Under the pieces are notes generated by a model that was given only the letters and a program-made list of their open reading frames with translations, had not been told where the DNA came from and searched no databases. From Planctomycetota bacterium (lineage in GTDB: Bacteria > Planctomycetota > UBA1135 > UBA2386): DNA of 46,179 bases. Shown piece after piece: positions 1-8,902 of the stretch. Location of the stretch: positions 1-46,179 of the forward strand of contig BJHM01000030.1 of NCBI GenBank assembly GCA_014192625.1, in the 5' to 3' direction. Every line of letters starts with the position of its first letter. Position 1 is the first letter of the stretch. A program made the translations under genes and the position numbers.

Positions 1-223
1 AAAATCCCCGCTCACGCGGAGTGCCCCAGGTATGGAGCACCCGCAAACCGTCAACCACATCGACGCGCCCGTGTAGCTCGGGCGCTGTCGCTTGCGGTTG
101 CGTTTGCGGTGGCGGTGGCGCTTGCGGTTGCGGTTGCGGTTGCGGTGGCGGTGGCGCTTGCGCAAATGCGAACGCCAATAACGACAACCAAGGGAGGACG
201 CGCACCGGTGCAATCCACAGCAT
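1..223 (-). CDS. Exported C45-peptidase-like protein, N-terminal part only
   Basis: This is the 5' end of a minus-strand gene cut by the window edge; 74 codons are visible. Reading from the ATG at 223 there is a signal peptide (hydrophobic residues about 9-21, likely cleavage after AFA). A Pro/Gln-rich linker follows (residues 23-44), then a domain start containing GRVDVVDGLRVLHTWGTP and RERGF. The GTP-x-E-x-G-(F/Y) element after a short beta strand resembles the N-terminus of C45-family acyltransferase-like peptidases. Those enzymes cleave a precursor and use an N-terminal Cys, which would lie outside this window. A GTG at 241 is in frame and would add six residues. The export signal and linker are read directly; the family call is tentative because only about 25 domain residues are visible. 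Confidence 0.6.
   Translation of the reverse strand, partial: MLWIAPVRVLPWLSLLAFAFAQAPPPPQPQPQPQAPPPPQTQPQATAPELHGRVDVVDGLRVLHTWGTPRERGF
92..157 (-). repeat. Pro/Gln codon repeat in exported protein
   Basis: GC-rich coding repeat giving two imperfect copies of A-P-P-P-P followed by alternating Q-P or Q-T pairs. The first copy spans 12 codons and the second 10. It sits directly between the predicted signal peptidase site and the folded domain, so it should form an extended extracytoplasmic linker. Confidence 0.8.
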
Positions 224-309
224 TGCCGTAGTGAAGCGCACCGGCCTGCGCAGGTCACCAACTAGGGTGCTGGATTCCAGTTCGCGAGGCGCAACAATCA
301 AACCACTCC

Positions 310-1077
310 ATGTCAGCCAAACGCATCCTTGCCGAACGCCGCGGCGCAACGCTGCTCGTCACGCTCAATGCCCCCGAACGCCGCAACGCCATCGACCAAG
401 AAATGGTCGATGACCTGCACCAGGTCCTCGAAAATCACTGGCACGACGAAGCGCTGGCCGCAATCGTGATCACTGGCGCAGGCGACAAGGCATTTGCTGC
501 GGGTGCCGACATCGCGCAGCTTTGCGCGCGCACTTCGAAGGATGCATACAAGGCGATCAACAGCCGGATCTTCAACCGGATCGAAGAGTTTCCCACGCCG
601 GTGATCGCCGCGGTCCGCGGCTTTGCACTCGGCGGCGGTTGCGAACTCGCGATCGCGTGCGACCTACGTGTGCTCGGCACTTCGGCCAAGATGGGCCAGC
701 CCGAAGTAAAACTCGGCATCATTCCGGCGGCCGGCGGCACCTACCGACTGCCGCGCCTGATCGGTCTCGGCAAGGCGCGCGAGCTGATCTACACCGGCCG
801 CATCATCGACGCGCAGGAATGCCTGCGCATCGGCCTCGCCAACGAAGTCACCGCTGACGATCAGGTCGTGGAGCGCGCGCTCGCGATCGCAGAAGAGATC
901 GCAAAAAATGGCCGGCTCGCGGTGCGCGGTGCCAAGCAGGCACTCAACGCCATCAGCCGCCCCGGTAACGACCACGCGATCGCATTTGAGAGTTCAATTC
1001 AGGCGGTGCTATTCGACAGCGCTGACAAGCAGACCCGCATGGCAGCGTTCCTAAAAAAACCACCGCAGAAAGGATGA
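310..1077 (+). CDS. Enoyl-CoA hydratase (crotonase family)
   Basis: 255-residue crotonase-fold protein of normal length, predicted to hydrate trans-2-enoyl-CoA to 3-hydroxyacyl-CoA in the cytosol. The CoA-binding and oxyanion-hole segments are visible as AFAAGADIAQL (61-71) and GFALGGGCELAIACDL (104-119). The two glutamates that act as acid and base in true hydratases are both present, E112 in GGCEL and E132 in GQPEVKLG. Their spacing of 20 equals that of the rat mitochondrial enzyme (E144/E164), which argues for a real hydratase rather than another crotonase activity. The stop codon overlaps the next gene's first ATG (ATGA), so the two are almost certainly co-transcribed and act on consecutive steps. 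Substrate chain length cannot be read from the sequence. Confidence 0.93.
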   Translation: MSAKRILAERRGATLLVTLNAPERRNAIDQEMVDDLHQVLENHWHDEALAAIVITGAGDKAFAAGADIAQLCARTSKDAYKAINSRIFNRIEEFPTPVIAAVRGFALGGGCELAIACDLRVLGTSAKMGQPEVKLGIIPAAGGTYRLPRLIGLGKARELIYTGRIIDAQECLRIGLANEVTADDQVVERALAIAEEIAKNGRLAVRGAKQALNAISRPGNDHAIAFESSIQAVLFDSADKQTRMAAFLKKPPQKG

Positions 1078-1943
1078 CGGCCATGATCGACTGCCACTTC
1101 AAAACCACTGCCGTGCTCGGCGCAGGCACCATGGGTGCTGGCATCGCACAAGTCTCCGCGCAAGCTGGCTCGCGCGTCATTCTGCAGGACCTCAAACCCG
1201 AGTATGTCGAGCAGGGTCTTTGCAAGATCCGTGAGTCGCTCGCCATCGGCGTGCAAAAACAGAAAGTGACGCAGGCGGTCGCCGATGCCACGCTCGCACG
1301 CATCACGACGACCACGGATCGCAGTGCGGCGACAAGGGACGCTGACCTAGTGATTGAGGCGGTGCCTGAGGTCCTCGCGCTGAAGAACAGTTTGTTCCGC
1401 GAAATCGCTGCCAGCTGCAAGCCTTCGACGGTGTTAGCGACCAACACTTCATCGCTGTCGCTTGAGAAGGTGTTTGCCGTTGTGCCACATCCCGAGCGCT
1501 GCATCGGCATGCACTACTTCAACCCGCCGCCGATCATGAAGCTGCTCGAAGTCGTTCGCATGGCATCGACTTCGCAAGCGACCATCGATGCGGTAATGGG
1601 CTATGCGGCGCAGTGCGGCAAGGAACCGATCCTAGTAAAGGACAGCCCCGGCTTTGCCAGTTCGCGCCTGGGTGTCTGCCTTGGCCTCGAAGCAATCCGC
1701 ATGGTCGAGAGCGGTGTCGCCTTGCCCGCAGACATCGACAAGGCAATGGTGCTCGGCTACGGCCACCCGATGGGACCACTCAAGTTGACCGACCTCGTCG
1801 GGCTCGACGTCCGCATGGCAATCGCCGACTACCTGCGGAAAGAGCTCGATCATCCGGGCTTTGAGGTCCCTCTGCTGATGCGACAGATGGTCGCTGCGGG
1901 CAAGCTCGGCAAGAAATCAGGCCAAGGTTTTTACCTCTGGTGA
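1074..1943 (+). CDS. 3-hydroxyacyl-CoA (3-hydroxybutyryl-CoA) dehydrogenase
   Basis: 289-residue NAD-dependent L-3-hydroxyacyl-CoA dehydrogenase, the stand-alone short form (Hbd/PaaH type). It should oxidise the product of the preceding hydratase to 3-oxoacyl-CoA. The Rossmann dinucleotide loop GAGTMGAG is at 16-23, the TNTSSL segment at 123-128, and the catalytic His is H147 in GMHYFNPPP, with N150 also conserved. DSPGFASSR marks the start of the C-terminal helical dimerisation domain, and the protein ends with the family's GQGFYLW-type tail. The first ATG (1074) overlaps the upstream stop; a second in-frame ATG at 1083 is also possible. It ends 33 bp before a convergent gene. No thiolase lies in the window, so the pathway is incomplete here. 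Confidence 0.93.
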   Translation: MTAMIDCHFKTTAVLGAGTMGAGIAQVSAQAGSRVILQDLKPEYVEQGLCKIRESLAIGVQKQKVTQAVADATLARITTTTDRSAATRDADLVIEAVPEVLALKNSLFREIAASCKPSTVLATNTSSLSLEKVFAVVPHPERCIGMHYFNPPPIMKLLEVVRMASTSQATIDAVMGYAAQCGKEPILVKDSPGFASSRLGVCLGLEAIRMVESGVALPADIDKAMVLGYGHPMGPLKLTDLVGLDVRMAIADYLRKELDHPGFEVPLLMRQMVAAGKLGKKSGQGFYLW

Positions 1944-1976
1944 AAAACGCGCGGCGCGCTGCCCTGCGCCAGCCGT

Positions 1977-2645
1977 TCAACGAAAAACCGGCCGCTGCCA
2001 GTCGTTGCACAAGTGCACCATCGCCATCACGGCGAGCACCGGGGCAAGCAGATTGAGGAGTGGCACCGTGAGCATCATTGCCGTGAGGATGCCCGCAAAC
2101 AGCATGGCCCCCCGATTGCGCCGCCGCAGTGCACTTGCGGCCACTGGGTCGAGGCGGCGCAGCAACACGAGCTCCGCGTAACCGCGGCCAAGCAGGTAGC
2201 CGTTCACGACGTAGTAAACGACCGGGAACAGCGGCCCAAGTAACAGGAACGGCAACAACAGCAGGTTGAGCAATACCGCGACGCACAAAAAGCGCAGCGT
2301 GACGAGCAGCATCGGCCAGACGGCGATGCCCTTTGCCGTTGGTAACTCAGGATAGTGGCGCGCTTCCACGGCGGCAGCGACCGCTTCGAGGAACAGGCCA
2401 ATCGTTCCGCTGAGCACGATGGGAAATAAAAACCACGTCACCAGCAACGTGGCGAGGCCGCCGAGTACGCCGAGCGTGGTGTCGAGAAATCGCCAGTCGG
2501 TGAGCGTTGTGCTGGCTAAAAACCACGCGACCCCGCTCCATAGCGCTGCGAACGACAGCAGTGAAAGCACCACCGCGAGCAGCAAGTAGCGCACAATGCG
2601 CGCATCGCCCAGCTGGGTGAACGCGCGCCAAAAGGCAGCGATCAT
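1977..2645 (-). CDS. EI24/CysZ-like multi-pass membrane protein
   Basis: 222-residue integral membrane protein. It begins with a short cytoplasmic stretch (FWRAFTQLGDARIVRY) and two hydrophobic helices (about 19-45 and 55-85). An amphipathic middle carries VEARHYPELP, and further helices follow (about 110-150 and 178-210). This arrangement, and the reentrant-looking LFPIVLSGTIGLFLEAV segment, match the EI24 domain family, which includes the sulfate transporter CysZ and uncharacterised proteins. No sulfur-assimilation gene is adjacent, so a sulfate role is not claimed. It lies 16 bp downstream of the aldolase gene on the same strand and could share its transcript. Family call moderate, function unknown. 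Confidence 0.75.
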   Translation of the reverse strand: MIAAFWRAFTQLGDARIVRYLLLAVVLSLLSFAALWSGVAWFLASTTLTDWRFLDTTLGVLGGLATLLVTWFLFPIVLSGTIGLFLEAVAAAVEARHYPELPTAKGIAVWPMLLVTLRFLCVAVLLNLLLLPFLLLGPLFPVVYYVVNGYLLGRGYAELVLLRRLDPVAASALRRRNRGAMLFAGILTAMMLTVPLLNLLAPVLAVMAMVHLCNDWQRPVFR

Positions 2646-2661
2646 GCGCCCCGCCTACGGC

Positions 2662-3582
2662 TCACTTCACCTGCCGGTAGATGTCTTGGATCGCGTGCAG
2701 CAACTTGACCGCGTCCGGCTGCTGGCGCTGAAAAGCATTGCGGCCCACAATCGAGCCAAAGCCACCGCCATCAGCAATGCCTTTGATCTCCTGCAAAACT
2801 TCGTCGGTGCCCTTCGCCTCGCCACCCGAGAAGATCACGATTCGGCGGCCGCCGAAGGAGCTTTGCACGACGTGCTGCACGCGCTGCGCCAGCGTTGCGA
2901 TCGGGATCTTTTCGCTCTCGTAGACCTTCTTCGCCGCATCCTGCTCGATGAAATCCGTTGGCGGCTTGACCTTGATGATGTGCGCGCCGAGTTGTGCTGC
3001 GATCTGCGCGGCATAGGCGCAAACGTCGATCGCCGTCTCACCAGCCTTGCTCAGACCTTCGCCGCGCGGGTAGCTCCATACGACCACCGGCAGGCCGTTG
3101 GCCTTCGCCTCTTCGGCCAGCTCGCGCAATTCCATATACATCTCGTTGCGGAAAGTGCTGCCCGGATAAATCGTGAAGCCGATCGCGGCGCAACCCAAGC
3201 GCAGCGCATCCTTGATGGAGCCGGTGACGGCGGGCTTGGGATTTTTGCCGCCGAGCAAGGAGTCGCTGTTGTTCAGTTTGAGAATCAACGGGATCTTGCC
3301 CGCGTATTTGCGCGCACCAGCCTCAAGGAAACCAAGCGGTGCCGCATAGGCGTTGCAGCCCGCTGCCAACGCCAAATCAAAGTGGTAGTGCGGGCCGTAG
3401 CCGGGCGAGTTCTTGGCAAACGAACGGGCCGGACCATGCTCGAAGCCCTGGTCGACTGGCAGGATCACGAACTTGCCGGTGCCAGCTAGCCTGCCGGTAT
3501 TCATCATCCAATGGAGGTTTTTCAGGACCCCGGGATGGTCGGATTCGTAGAAGCTCAGGATCTCGTCAACGCGGTTCAGCAT
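2662..3582 (-). CDS. fbaB: Class I fructose-bisphosphate aldolase (FbaB/DhnA type)
   Basis: 306-residue class I aldolase of the DhnA/FbaB family, which splits fructose 1,6-bisphosphate into dihydroxyacetone phosphate and glyceraldehyde 3-phosphate through a lysine Schiff base. Visible family elements are LPVDQGFEHGP (41-51), LKLNNSDSLLG (101-111), WSYPRGEGL (169-177), GAHIIKVKPPTDF (199-211) with K204 as the likely Schiff-base lysine, and the phosphate-binding FSGGEAKGTDE (251-261). The frame stays open well upstream to 3843, but that part would run into the divergent gene and has no homology. The ATG at 3582 gives the normal length. It is followed closely by the EI24-like gene on the same strand and is divergent from the SGNH gene, with a 156-bp shared promoter region. 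Confidence 0.93.
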   Translation of the reverse strand: MLNRVDEILSFYESDHPGVLKNLHWMMNTGRLAGTGKFVILPVDQGFEHGPARSFAKNSPGYGPHYHFDLALAAGCNAYAAPLGFLEAGARKYAGKIPLILKLNNSDSLLGGKNPKPAVTGSIKDALRLGCAAIGFTIYPGSTFRNEMYMELRELAEEAKANGLPVVVWSYPRGEGLSKAGETAIDVCAYAAQIAAQLGAHIIKVKPPTDFIEQDAAKKVYESEKIPIATLAQRVQHVVQSSFGGRRIVIFSGGEAKGTDEVLQEIKGIADGGGFGSIVGRNAFQRQQPDAVKLLHAIQDIYRQVK

Positions 3583-3738
3583 GGTTTGCCTGTTAGGGAT
3601 TATCCGGCGATTGTGGAGACGCGTTAGCCCTTTGCAAGCAGCCACTGCGAGAGCGTCGCCCGGCACTGGCTTTGGTGGTTGCTGCGACTCAGAATCCAAG
3701 CACGCCGAATCACAAAACCCGCTAGTTTCGAAGCACCG

Positions 3739-5289
3739 ATGGCTCGGACTCGAACCAAACTTGCCGCCGCCTGCGTGAGCCTCGCCCTTGCGGCCGTCAC
3801 CGCCGAGGCGGTAGTGCGGATCTTGGGCGGGTATCGCCTGCAAGACCTAAGCCTCACTCGCCCTTTCACCAAAGGCCCCAAGGTGGAGAAGGACCTGCTC
3901 GGCAACATCGACGACCTGACAAAGCCGTTGTTGGCGACGCTGGGAAATGGCCGCGCCGATCTCATCCCCGCATGGCTCAGCACTTCGCCGCCACCGCTGC
4001 CGAGCCCAAAAAAACTCGCCGGGCCCTTGCTGCCGCAACGCGACTGGCTGCTGCACTACTACGTGCTGAACGAGGTCCTGTTGCGCGCCATGTGGCAGAA
4101 GGGAACAGGCCTGCCGATGCTGGCTGGCCTTGTGCTGCCTGCGCAGTTCCAAACTTTTGCACCGCCGAGCGGTTCTAAAACGCCGCGCTACCGCTATCCA
4201 ACTTCTTGCACGCTGCCGACCGGCCTTTGCACCAACTCATTCGGCTTTCGTGGCCGTGAATTGAGCGCGACAAAACCTGCGCGCACGGTGCGGATCGGCT
4301 TTGTCGGCGCATCGACCACCGTCGAAGCGCACGGCATCCCGTTCTCGGCGCCCGAACTTATTGAGCACTGGCTCATGCTTTGGGCAAAGAAAAATGGCCT
4401 CGATGTGCAGTTCGAGACGCTCAACGCCGCGCGCGAGGCGATTCAGTCCAGCGATATCCGCGCGATCGTACAGGACGAGTTGCTGCCACTCGATGTCGAC
4501 CTGGTTGTCTACTACGAAGGCGCCAACCAGCTGCAGCCCGCCACCATGCTGCGGCATGTGCAGGTGAATGAAAGTTTCACGCTCGCAGAGCCACCCGATG
4601 GCGTGGTCGGGACGTTTGACGACGCTGTCGCGGCAACCTCCCTGCTCGACCGGCTGGCGCTGTATTCAGCATTAGCCGAACGCCTGCGCAACGCGCTGCG
4701 CAGCAGCGGCGCGCAGCCAGAGCCACAAAAGCCCGCGCAACAAGTGACCTTGCCAGGGTTCCTTGCCGACAACGATTTCCCACTCGCGCGCGCCAACGAA
4801 GTGCTCGAGTGCGAGGCGATAAAGCAGGATCTCGATGCGATCCGGCTGGCACTCGCCGAGCAGGGCAAGGCGTTCGCCCTGTGCTCATTCGCCTGGCTCG
4901 CACACGATTTCATGACGACCGATCCGGTGCTCGGCCGCAACATTTTCATCCAACTCAATCGCGCTTACTGGCCGTTCCGCTACGCGACGGTGAGAACGCT
5001 CGCCGATGCACAAAACCAGTTCTTCCGCGCGTGGGCCAAGGCAAACGGTGCCCAGCTAATCGACATTGCGGCACTGTTGCCGATGGACCAGCGGCTCTAC
5101 ATCGATGCGATCCACCACACTGAGCTTGGGGTCAGACTGAAAGCATGGGTGATGTTCGTACAGCTCACGCAATGGCTCGAGCGCGAGCTTGCCGCTGCCA
5201 AACTACCGAGCCCGCCCACAAAAAGACCCGCACCTTTGTTCCATGCCGTGCAGACGATCACGCCTGCGCAACTCGATGCGGGCCGCTGA
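3739..5289 (+). CDS. Membrane-anchored SGNH/GDSL-like protein
   Basis: 516-residue protein with one N-terminal membrane anchor or uncleaved signal (about 7-28) and a large extracytoplasmic part. A conserved NSFGFRGRE segment (about 166-174) precedes the SGNH nucleophile block GFVGASTTVEAHG (nucleophile S192). A D-x-x-H block near the C-terminus (YIDAIHHTELG; D456 and H459) supplies the other catalytic pair. The family includes esterases, lipases and sugar O-acetyl transfer or hydrolysis enzymes of the envelope; the substrate here is unknown. The ATG at 3739 (MARTRTKLAA) is preferred over an in-frame ATG at 3679 because the signal anchor starts there. It ends in an 8-bp hairpin against the convergent CAP-domain gene. 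Confidence 0.8.
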   Translation: MARTRTKLAAACVSLALAAVTAEAVVRILGGYRLQDLSLTRPFTKGPKVEKDLLGNIDDLTKPLLATLGNGRADLIPAWLSTSPPPLPSPKKLAGPLLPQRDWLLHYYVLNEVLLRAMWQKGTGLPMLAGLVLPAQFQTFAPPSGSKTPRYRYPTSCTLPTGLCTNSFGFRGRELSATKPARTVRIGFVGASTTVEAHGIPFSAPELIEHWLMLWAKKNGLDVQFETLNAAREAIQSSDIRAIVQDELLPLDVDLVVYYEGANQLQPATMLRHVQVNESFTLAEPPDGVVGTFDDAVAATSLLDRLALYSALAERLRNALRSSGAQPEPQKPAQQVTLPGFLADNDFPLARANEVLECEAIKQDLDAIRLALAEQGKAFALCSFAWLAHDFMTTDPVLGRNIFIQLNRAYWPFRYATVRTLADAQNQFFRAWAKANGAQLIDIAALLPMDQRLYIDAIHHTELGVRLKAWVMFVQLTQWLERELAAAKLPSPPTKRPAPLFHAVQTITPAQLDAGR

Positions 5290-5305
5290 TGCAAGCGAGC
5301 GGCCC
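5280..5305. terminator. Hairpin between convergent genes
   Basis: Perfect 8-bp inverted repeat GGGCCGCT (5280-5287) and AGCGGCCC (5298-5305) with a 10-nt loop, overlapping the stop codon of the SGNH gene and lying just past the stop of the opposing gene. There is no T-tract on either strand, so terminator function is inferred from position and stem strength. Confidence 0.5.
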
Positions 5306-5308
5306 AAC

Positions 5309-7888
5309 TCAGAACTTCAGGCCTTCCGCCTGCGCGCCGGTCGTGAACTCCCAGATAAAGAGGAGGCCCGCACCTTCGCCGCCGATTCGCACTTCGACTT
5401 GGTAGGTCTTCTGCGCCTCGAGCACCGCCTTTGGAATCGCGAACACCACCTCGCGCTCTTCCATCCGCTTTAGCATCGGCTTCTGCGGCGTGTGCTTGTA
5501 GATCGGCACGGGTTCTTTGCGGCGATCCCGGTAGGCCTTCACGTCGTTCACGTCGCGTCCATCATTGCCATCGACAAACAGGTTGCGCGCCGGCACCTTG
5601 CCGCCCTGCCGCACTTCGAACATGCCGATATCGCATTCTCCGACCTGCGCGGCGAACTCCTTCTGCAGCTGCAGGCTAACCGGATAGCCAACATGCTTTA
5701 GATCGCGCTCGTTTTCCGGCTGGTCATCGAGCGGGTTTGGCATCTCGTTGCCATGAAAACGCAACGGCACCTCCTTCATTAAAGGCGGCGGCCACGCGAC
5801 AAACTTGGGCGCGAGTGCTGGGTCATAGGGTTCTTCCAACGAACCCATGTCGAGCACAGCTACCGACCAGCCGTTGTCAAACACGTAGCTGTAGCCGAAG
5901 CGGTTGATGTTGTGCTCAAGCAGCGGGAAGCGGTGGTAGACGGTGCCGATCCAGCCATCGACGGATTCTTTGGCGAACTCAGGACCGCGGTCGCCGTTGG
6001 CAAACACGATGACCGAACGCATACCAGCGCGCATCCCGCGCGGCGAGAAGCCTTCGAGCGCCGGGTTCTCCTCGTGCGCCTCCGGCCACTTCATGTGCTG
6101 CTCCGGCCACTTCGTCAGATAGCTCGCATGCGCCTCACACGCGAGCGATGCCTCGGCATCGAGTTCGCACAAAGGCAGCGGCCCCATCTGGCCTTCCCGC
6201 AGGTCGCGGGCCTTGTCTTCGTCCGGCTTGGCATCCTTGTCGCCCTTGCCCTTGTCCTTGTCGCCCTTCTTGCCGGTGGTCACAAAATCTTTCCCGGTGA
6301 CCGAGTAGGCCAGCGCCAGCGCACGGCACTGGTTCATCCGCTCGAGCACTGCGATTTCTTGCTTGTTGGGTTTCTCCGGCAACAGCGGTGGCCCGTAGCC
6401 CGTCGCCGCCGCCACGCCACTGCCGCCGCGCGCCCATTCGCGCCAGTCCGCGTCGACCTCGGCAAGCTTGCAACCAAACGCGTCCTCGCCAACCTTTTCG
6501 ACGTCCTCGGAAAGGATCACTTTCTTACTGCCAGCAGGCACCTTGGTGAAAAACTGCACCCACTTGTCCGGGTAGCGCGCAAGCAGCCAGGTCATGAAGC
6601 TCCACGACTTGACGCGCACGTCGTTGCGAAAACTCGACAGCTTCTCGCGCGGCACAACACCGATCGGAAAGTCGGTTGAGGAGATCGCTTGATCGCGAAT
6701 GTGGCGCAGCCACCAGTTGGTTGATTCCGGCAGCTTCAATTCCTTGCCCGCAACCGTGCCCTCTGGCAGCGCACCAAACTGGGAGATCGAAGTCGACATC
6801 AGATACCAAGTCGCTGCGTGCTGCAGCCCCTCGGCGAGCGCGTCGTTCAGCCCCTCCGTGAACCCATTTTTAAATACCCAGGTGATCAATGTGTCGTGCA
6901 TCTGCGCTGGCGTGAGCTTCATCAGCACCATCGCATGGCCGCCGCCAGATTCGAAAACCACGTTGGCAAATTGCTTTTTTTGTTCGATGGTCTTGCCCTG
7001 CATGATCTGCGGATTCTTCGACAAGAAGTCGGTGCGCTCGATGTCGGTCCAGACAAAGCCGAGCCACTTGAATGGGCTCGCTTTCTGCACCACCTGACGA
7101 CGCTTAGCCTCCTTCTCGCCCACAAGGTGAATCAGGAAGTCGAGCCCGCGCTCAGACCACTTCACGCAGTTGTCCGCGTTCTCCTGCGTGCCGCGCGTCC
7201 AGATTGTGAAGTGCTCCGACTTTGCGCCGGAGAACTCCAGCTGGACGTTTTTCAACTCCGGTGGCAACTCAGTCTGGGCAATCGCCTGCGTTCGATACTC
7301 CTTCTTCGCCAGTTCGAGCGCCACAAGCTCGATCGCCCGCATGTTCTTTACGAACGTGATCTCCTGCTCGGTGCCGAAGAAACCGCCGGACTCCTTGTGC
7401 TGAAGTGCAAGGTGCGCCTCCTTGTCAAACGGGTAGTAGTAGACCGCGCGTTCGAGGTGAAACTGGCAGCGCGCCGGGTCGCCGCCCGCCTTCTGTATTT
7501 CGAGACCGAGCACGCGGTGCAGGTCGCCGAGTTTCCGAGCCGTCCTCACCCACTCATCGACCACTTTGTAGCGCTGGTCGTTGTTGGCCTTGTCGGTCCA
7601 CTTCGGCCGCTTGTCCTCAGGCACCTGCTCCCACTTATCCTTGTTCTTCTTAAATCCCAACGCCAGCCGCACGGCTTGGTTGTCCGGCTCGTAGTTGGCG
7701 AGGATCAGATCGTAGGACTGCTTGGTGCGTGTCAGCATCCGCAAGGTGCGGGCGTTGTTGGCAAACGCCGACAACGCGCTGGCAGCACTGCGCGACAACT
7801 CAGCTTCTCGCGCCTTAAAGTCGGCCTGCGCCGGCAACCAAAAGACCAAGGCGAGCAGCGCCGCGAGCAAACGGATTGGAGTGTTCAT
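5309..7888 (-). CDS. Large exported protein: peptidase-MA-like region plus CAP domain
   Basis: 859 residues with a clear Sec signal peptide (1-22, cut after AQA). The N-terminal half is helical and charged. It contains LNDALAEGLQHAATWYL (348-363), which resembles the E-G-L/A-x-Y-L element of gluzincin (peptidase MA-like, DUF1570-type) proteins. The expected upstream HExxH is not found; the equivalent stretch starts H331-D-T-L-I, so this half is probably not a peptidase. A Lys/Asp/Gly-rich linker (about 535-560) precedes a CAP/SCP (PR-1-like) domain at about 573-682. Typical features there are CEAHASYLTKW, AHEENPALEGFSPRGM and VYHRFPLLEHNINRFG, with conserved histidines H587, H605 and H652. 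A C-terminal beta-rich region follows. Likely periplasmic or surface protein; activity unknown. Confidence 0.75.
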   Translation of the reverse strand: MNTPIRLLAALLALVFWLPAQADFKAREAELSRSAASALSAFANNARTLRMLTRTKQSYDLILANYEPDNQAVRLALGFKKNKDKWEQVPEDKRPKWTDKANNDQRYKVVDEWVRTARKLGDLHRVLGLEIQKAGGDPARCQFHLERAVYYYPFDKEAHLALQHKESGGFFGTEQEITFVKNMRAIELVALELAKKEYRTQAIAQTELPPELKNVQLEFSGAKSEHFTIWTRGTQENADNCVKWSERGLDFLIHLVGEKEAKRRQVVQKASPFKWLGFVWTDIERTDFLSKNPQIMQGKTIEQKKQFANVVFESGGGHAMVLMKLTPAQMHDTLITWVFKNGFTEGLNDALAEGLQHAATWYLMSTSISQFGALPEGTVAGKELKLPESTNWWLRHIRDQAISSTDFPIGVVPREKLSSFRNDVRVKSWSFMTWLLARYPDKWVQFFTKVPAGSKKVILSEDVEKVGEDAFGCKLAEVDADWREWARGGSGVAAATGYGPPLLPEKPNKQEIAVLERMNQCRALALAYSVTGKDFVTTGKKGDKDKGKGDKDAKPDEDKARDLREGQMGPLPLCELDAEASLACEAHASYLTKWPEQHMKWPEAHEENPALEGFSPRGMRAGMRSVIVFANGDRGPEFAKESVDGWIGTVYHRFPLLEHNINRFGYSYVFDNGWSVAVLDMGSLEEPYDPALAPKFVAWPPPLMKEVPLRFHGNEMPNPLDDQPENERDLKHVGYPVSLQLQKEFAAQVGECDIGMFEVRQGGKVPARNLFVDGNDGRDVNDVKAYRDRRKEPVPIYKHTPQKPMLKRMEEREVVFAIPKAVLEAQKTYQVEVRIGGEGAGLLFIWEFTTGAQAEGLKF

Positions 7889-7997
7889 GGGCAGCGCCAG
7901 ATCCTACGCATCAGCCCGTGCAGTGCTATCGCGCGCGCTCGCCTTCCAACCGAACGGCAGTAGTCAGGCCCACCGTGCAGGGAGTAGAGTCCGCAAC

Positions 7998-8837
7998 ATG
8001 AAGCGCGAAGTGCAAGGCATCCCGCCAGCACCCCGCACCGTCCGCTGGACGGCGGTGCTGGCGTTCCGGTGGCCACTGGCGGCGATCGCTCTTGCGCTCG
8101 CGGGCTATGGCGGAATGTGGACCTGGATGCTGTTCCTGGCACAAGGCGGATCGGTCGGCGACGACGAGCGACTCGACAATTCCCCCACCGTGCAGGTCGA
8201 CGGCAAGGTGCTGCTGCTGCGCTCCGAACTCGACCCAGAAAGTGCCGCCACACTAGAACTCGTCGAGTATGAATTTGCCTACGGGATGCCAGGCAACACT
8301 ACGCCCACCACGTGGCACGGCGCGTCCTTTGCCATCCTCGGCAAGCACCATCGCGACGACACGGTGCGCGTGCAATTGCTGCCCGCCGAACCCAACCGCA
8401 GCCGCATCCTCGGCGAAAGCGCCAACCTCACGCCAAAGGGCATTGGTCCTTCGATCTGGCTGTGGACGCTGGTAGTGCCCGGATTTTTTCTGGGCATCGT
8501 CTACGGCCTTGGCGTGCTGCGCTTGCGCCGCATCCTGAACACTGGCGATGTCGGCATCGCCCGCTTGCGTGGGGTGCGACGCATCCGCTTCATCCTGCCA
8601 GAAATGTGGCTCGTGGAATTCCAGTTTCGCGATCGCAACGCGCTCGAAAAAACCACCCGACACTGGGTCCGCGCGCACAGCGGACTGGGTGCCCGCCTGC
8701 AGCGCATTCGCGACGGCTCAGACGAGGGCATTCCGGTGCTGCACGACCGCAATAAGGCGCGACTCTGCCGACTGGCCTTGCCCGAGGACTTCATCTTGAG
8801 TGGCAACCCGCAACCACCTTCGCCTAGTCCCCGATGA
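7998..8837 (+). CDS. Two-TM DUF3592-like membrane protein (first of pair)
   Basis: 279 residues: a short cytoplasmic start, TM1 (about 20-46, WPLAAIALALAGYGGMWTW), an extracytoplasmic domain, TM2 (about 155-176), and a cytoplasmic C-terminal domain. The outer domain carries the DUF3592-type pattern of a YEF strand, then a GASF strand, a basic turn and VRVQLLPAEPNRSRI. The ATG at 7998 places TM1 correctly; the frame is open further upstream but overlaps the opposite-strand signal-peptide gene. The following gene has the same architecture and is probably a divergent paralogue. Function of the family is unknown. It is divergent from the CAP-domain gene, with about 110 bp between the two starts. 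Confidence 0.7.
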   Translation: MKREVQGIPPAPRTVRWTAVLAFRWPLAAIALALAGYGGMWTWMLFLAQGGSVGDDERLDNSPTVQVDGKVLLLRSELDPESAATLELVEYEFAYGMPGNTTPTTWHGASFAILGKHHRDDTVRVQLLPAEPNRSRILGESANLTPKGIGPSIWLWTLVVPGFFLGIVYGLGVLRLRRILNTGDVGIARLRGVRRIRFILPEMWLVEFQFRDRNALEKTTRHWVRAHSGLGARLQRIRDGSDEGIPVLHDRNKARLCRLALPEDFILSGNPQPPSPSPR

Positions 8838-8902
8838 CGCAGAGCGCAACCTGAGGCAACGGAGGCTCGCAACCAAGGCCGCGCGCGGTGAGGATCCATG
8901 CG

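Noticed and set aside
5309-7888. Active gluzincin peptidase
   Set aside because: No HExxH motif is present in the N-terminal half, so a catalytic call is not supported.
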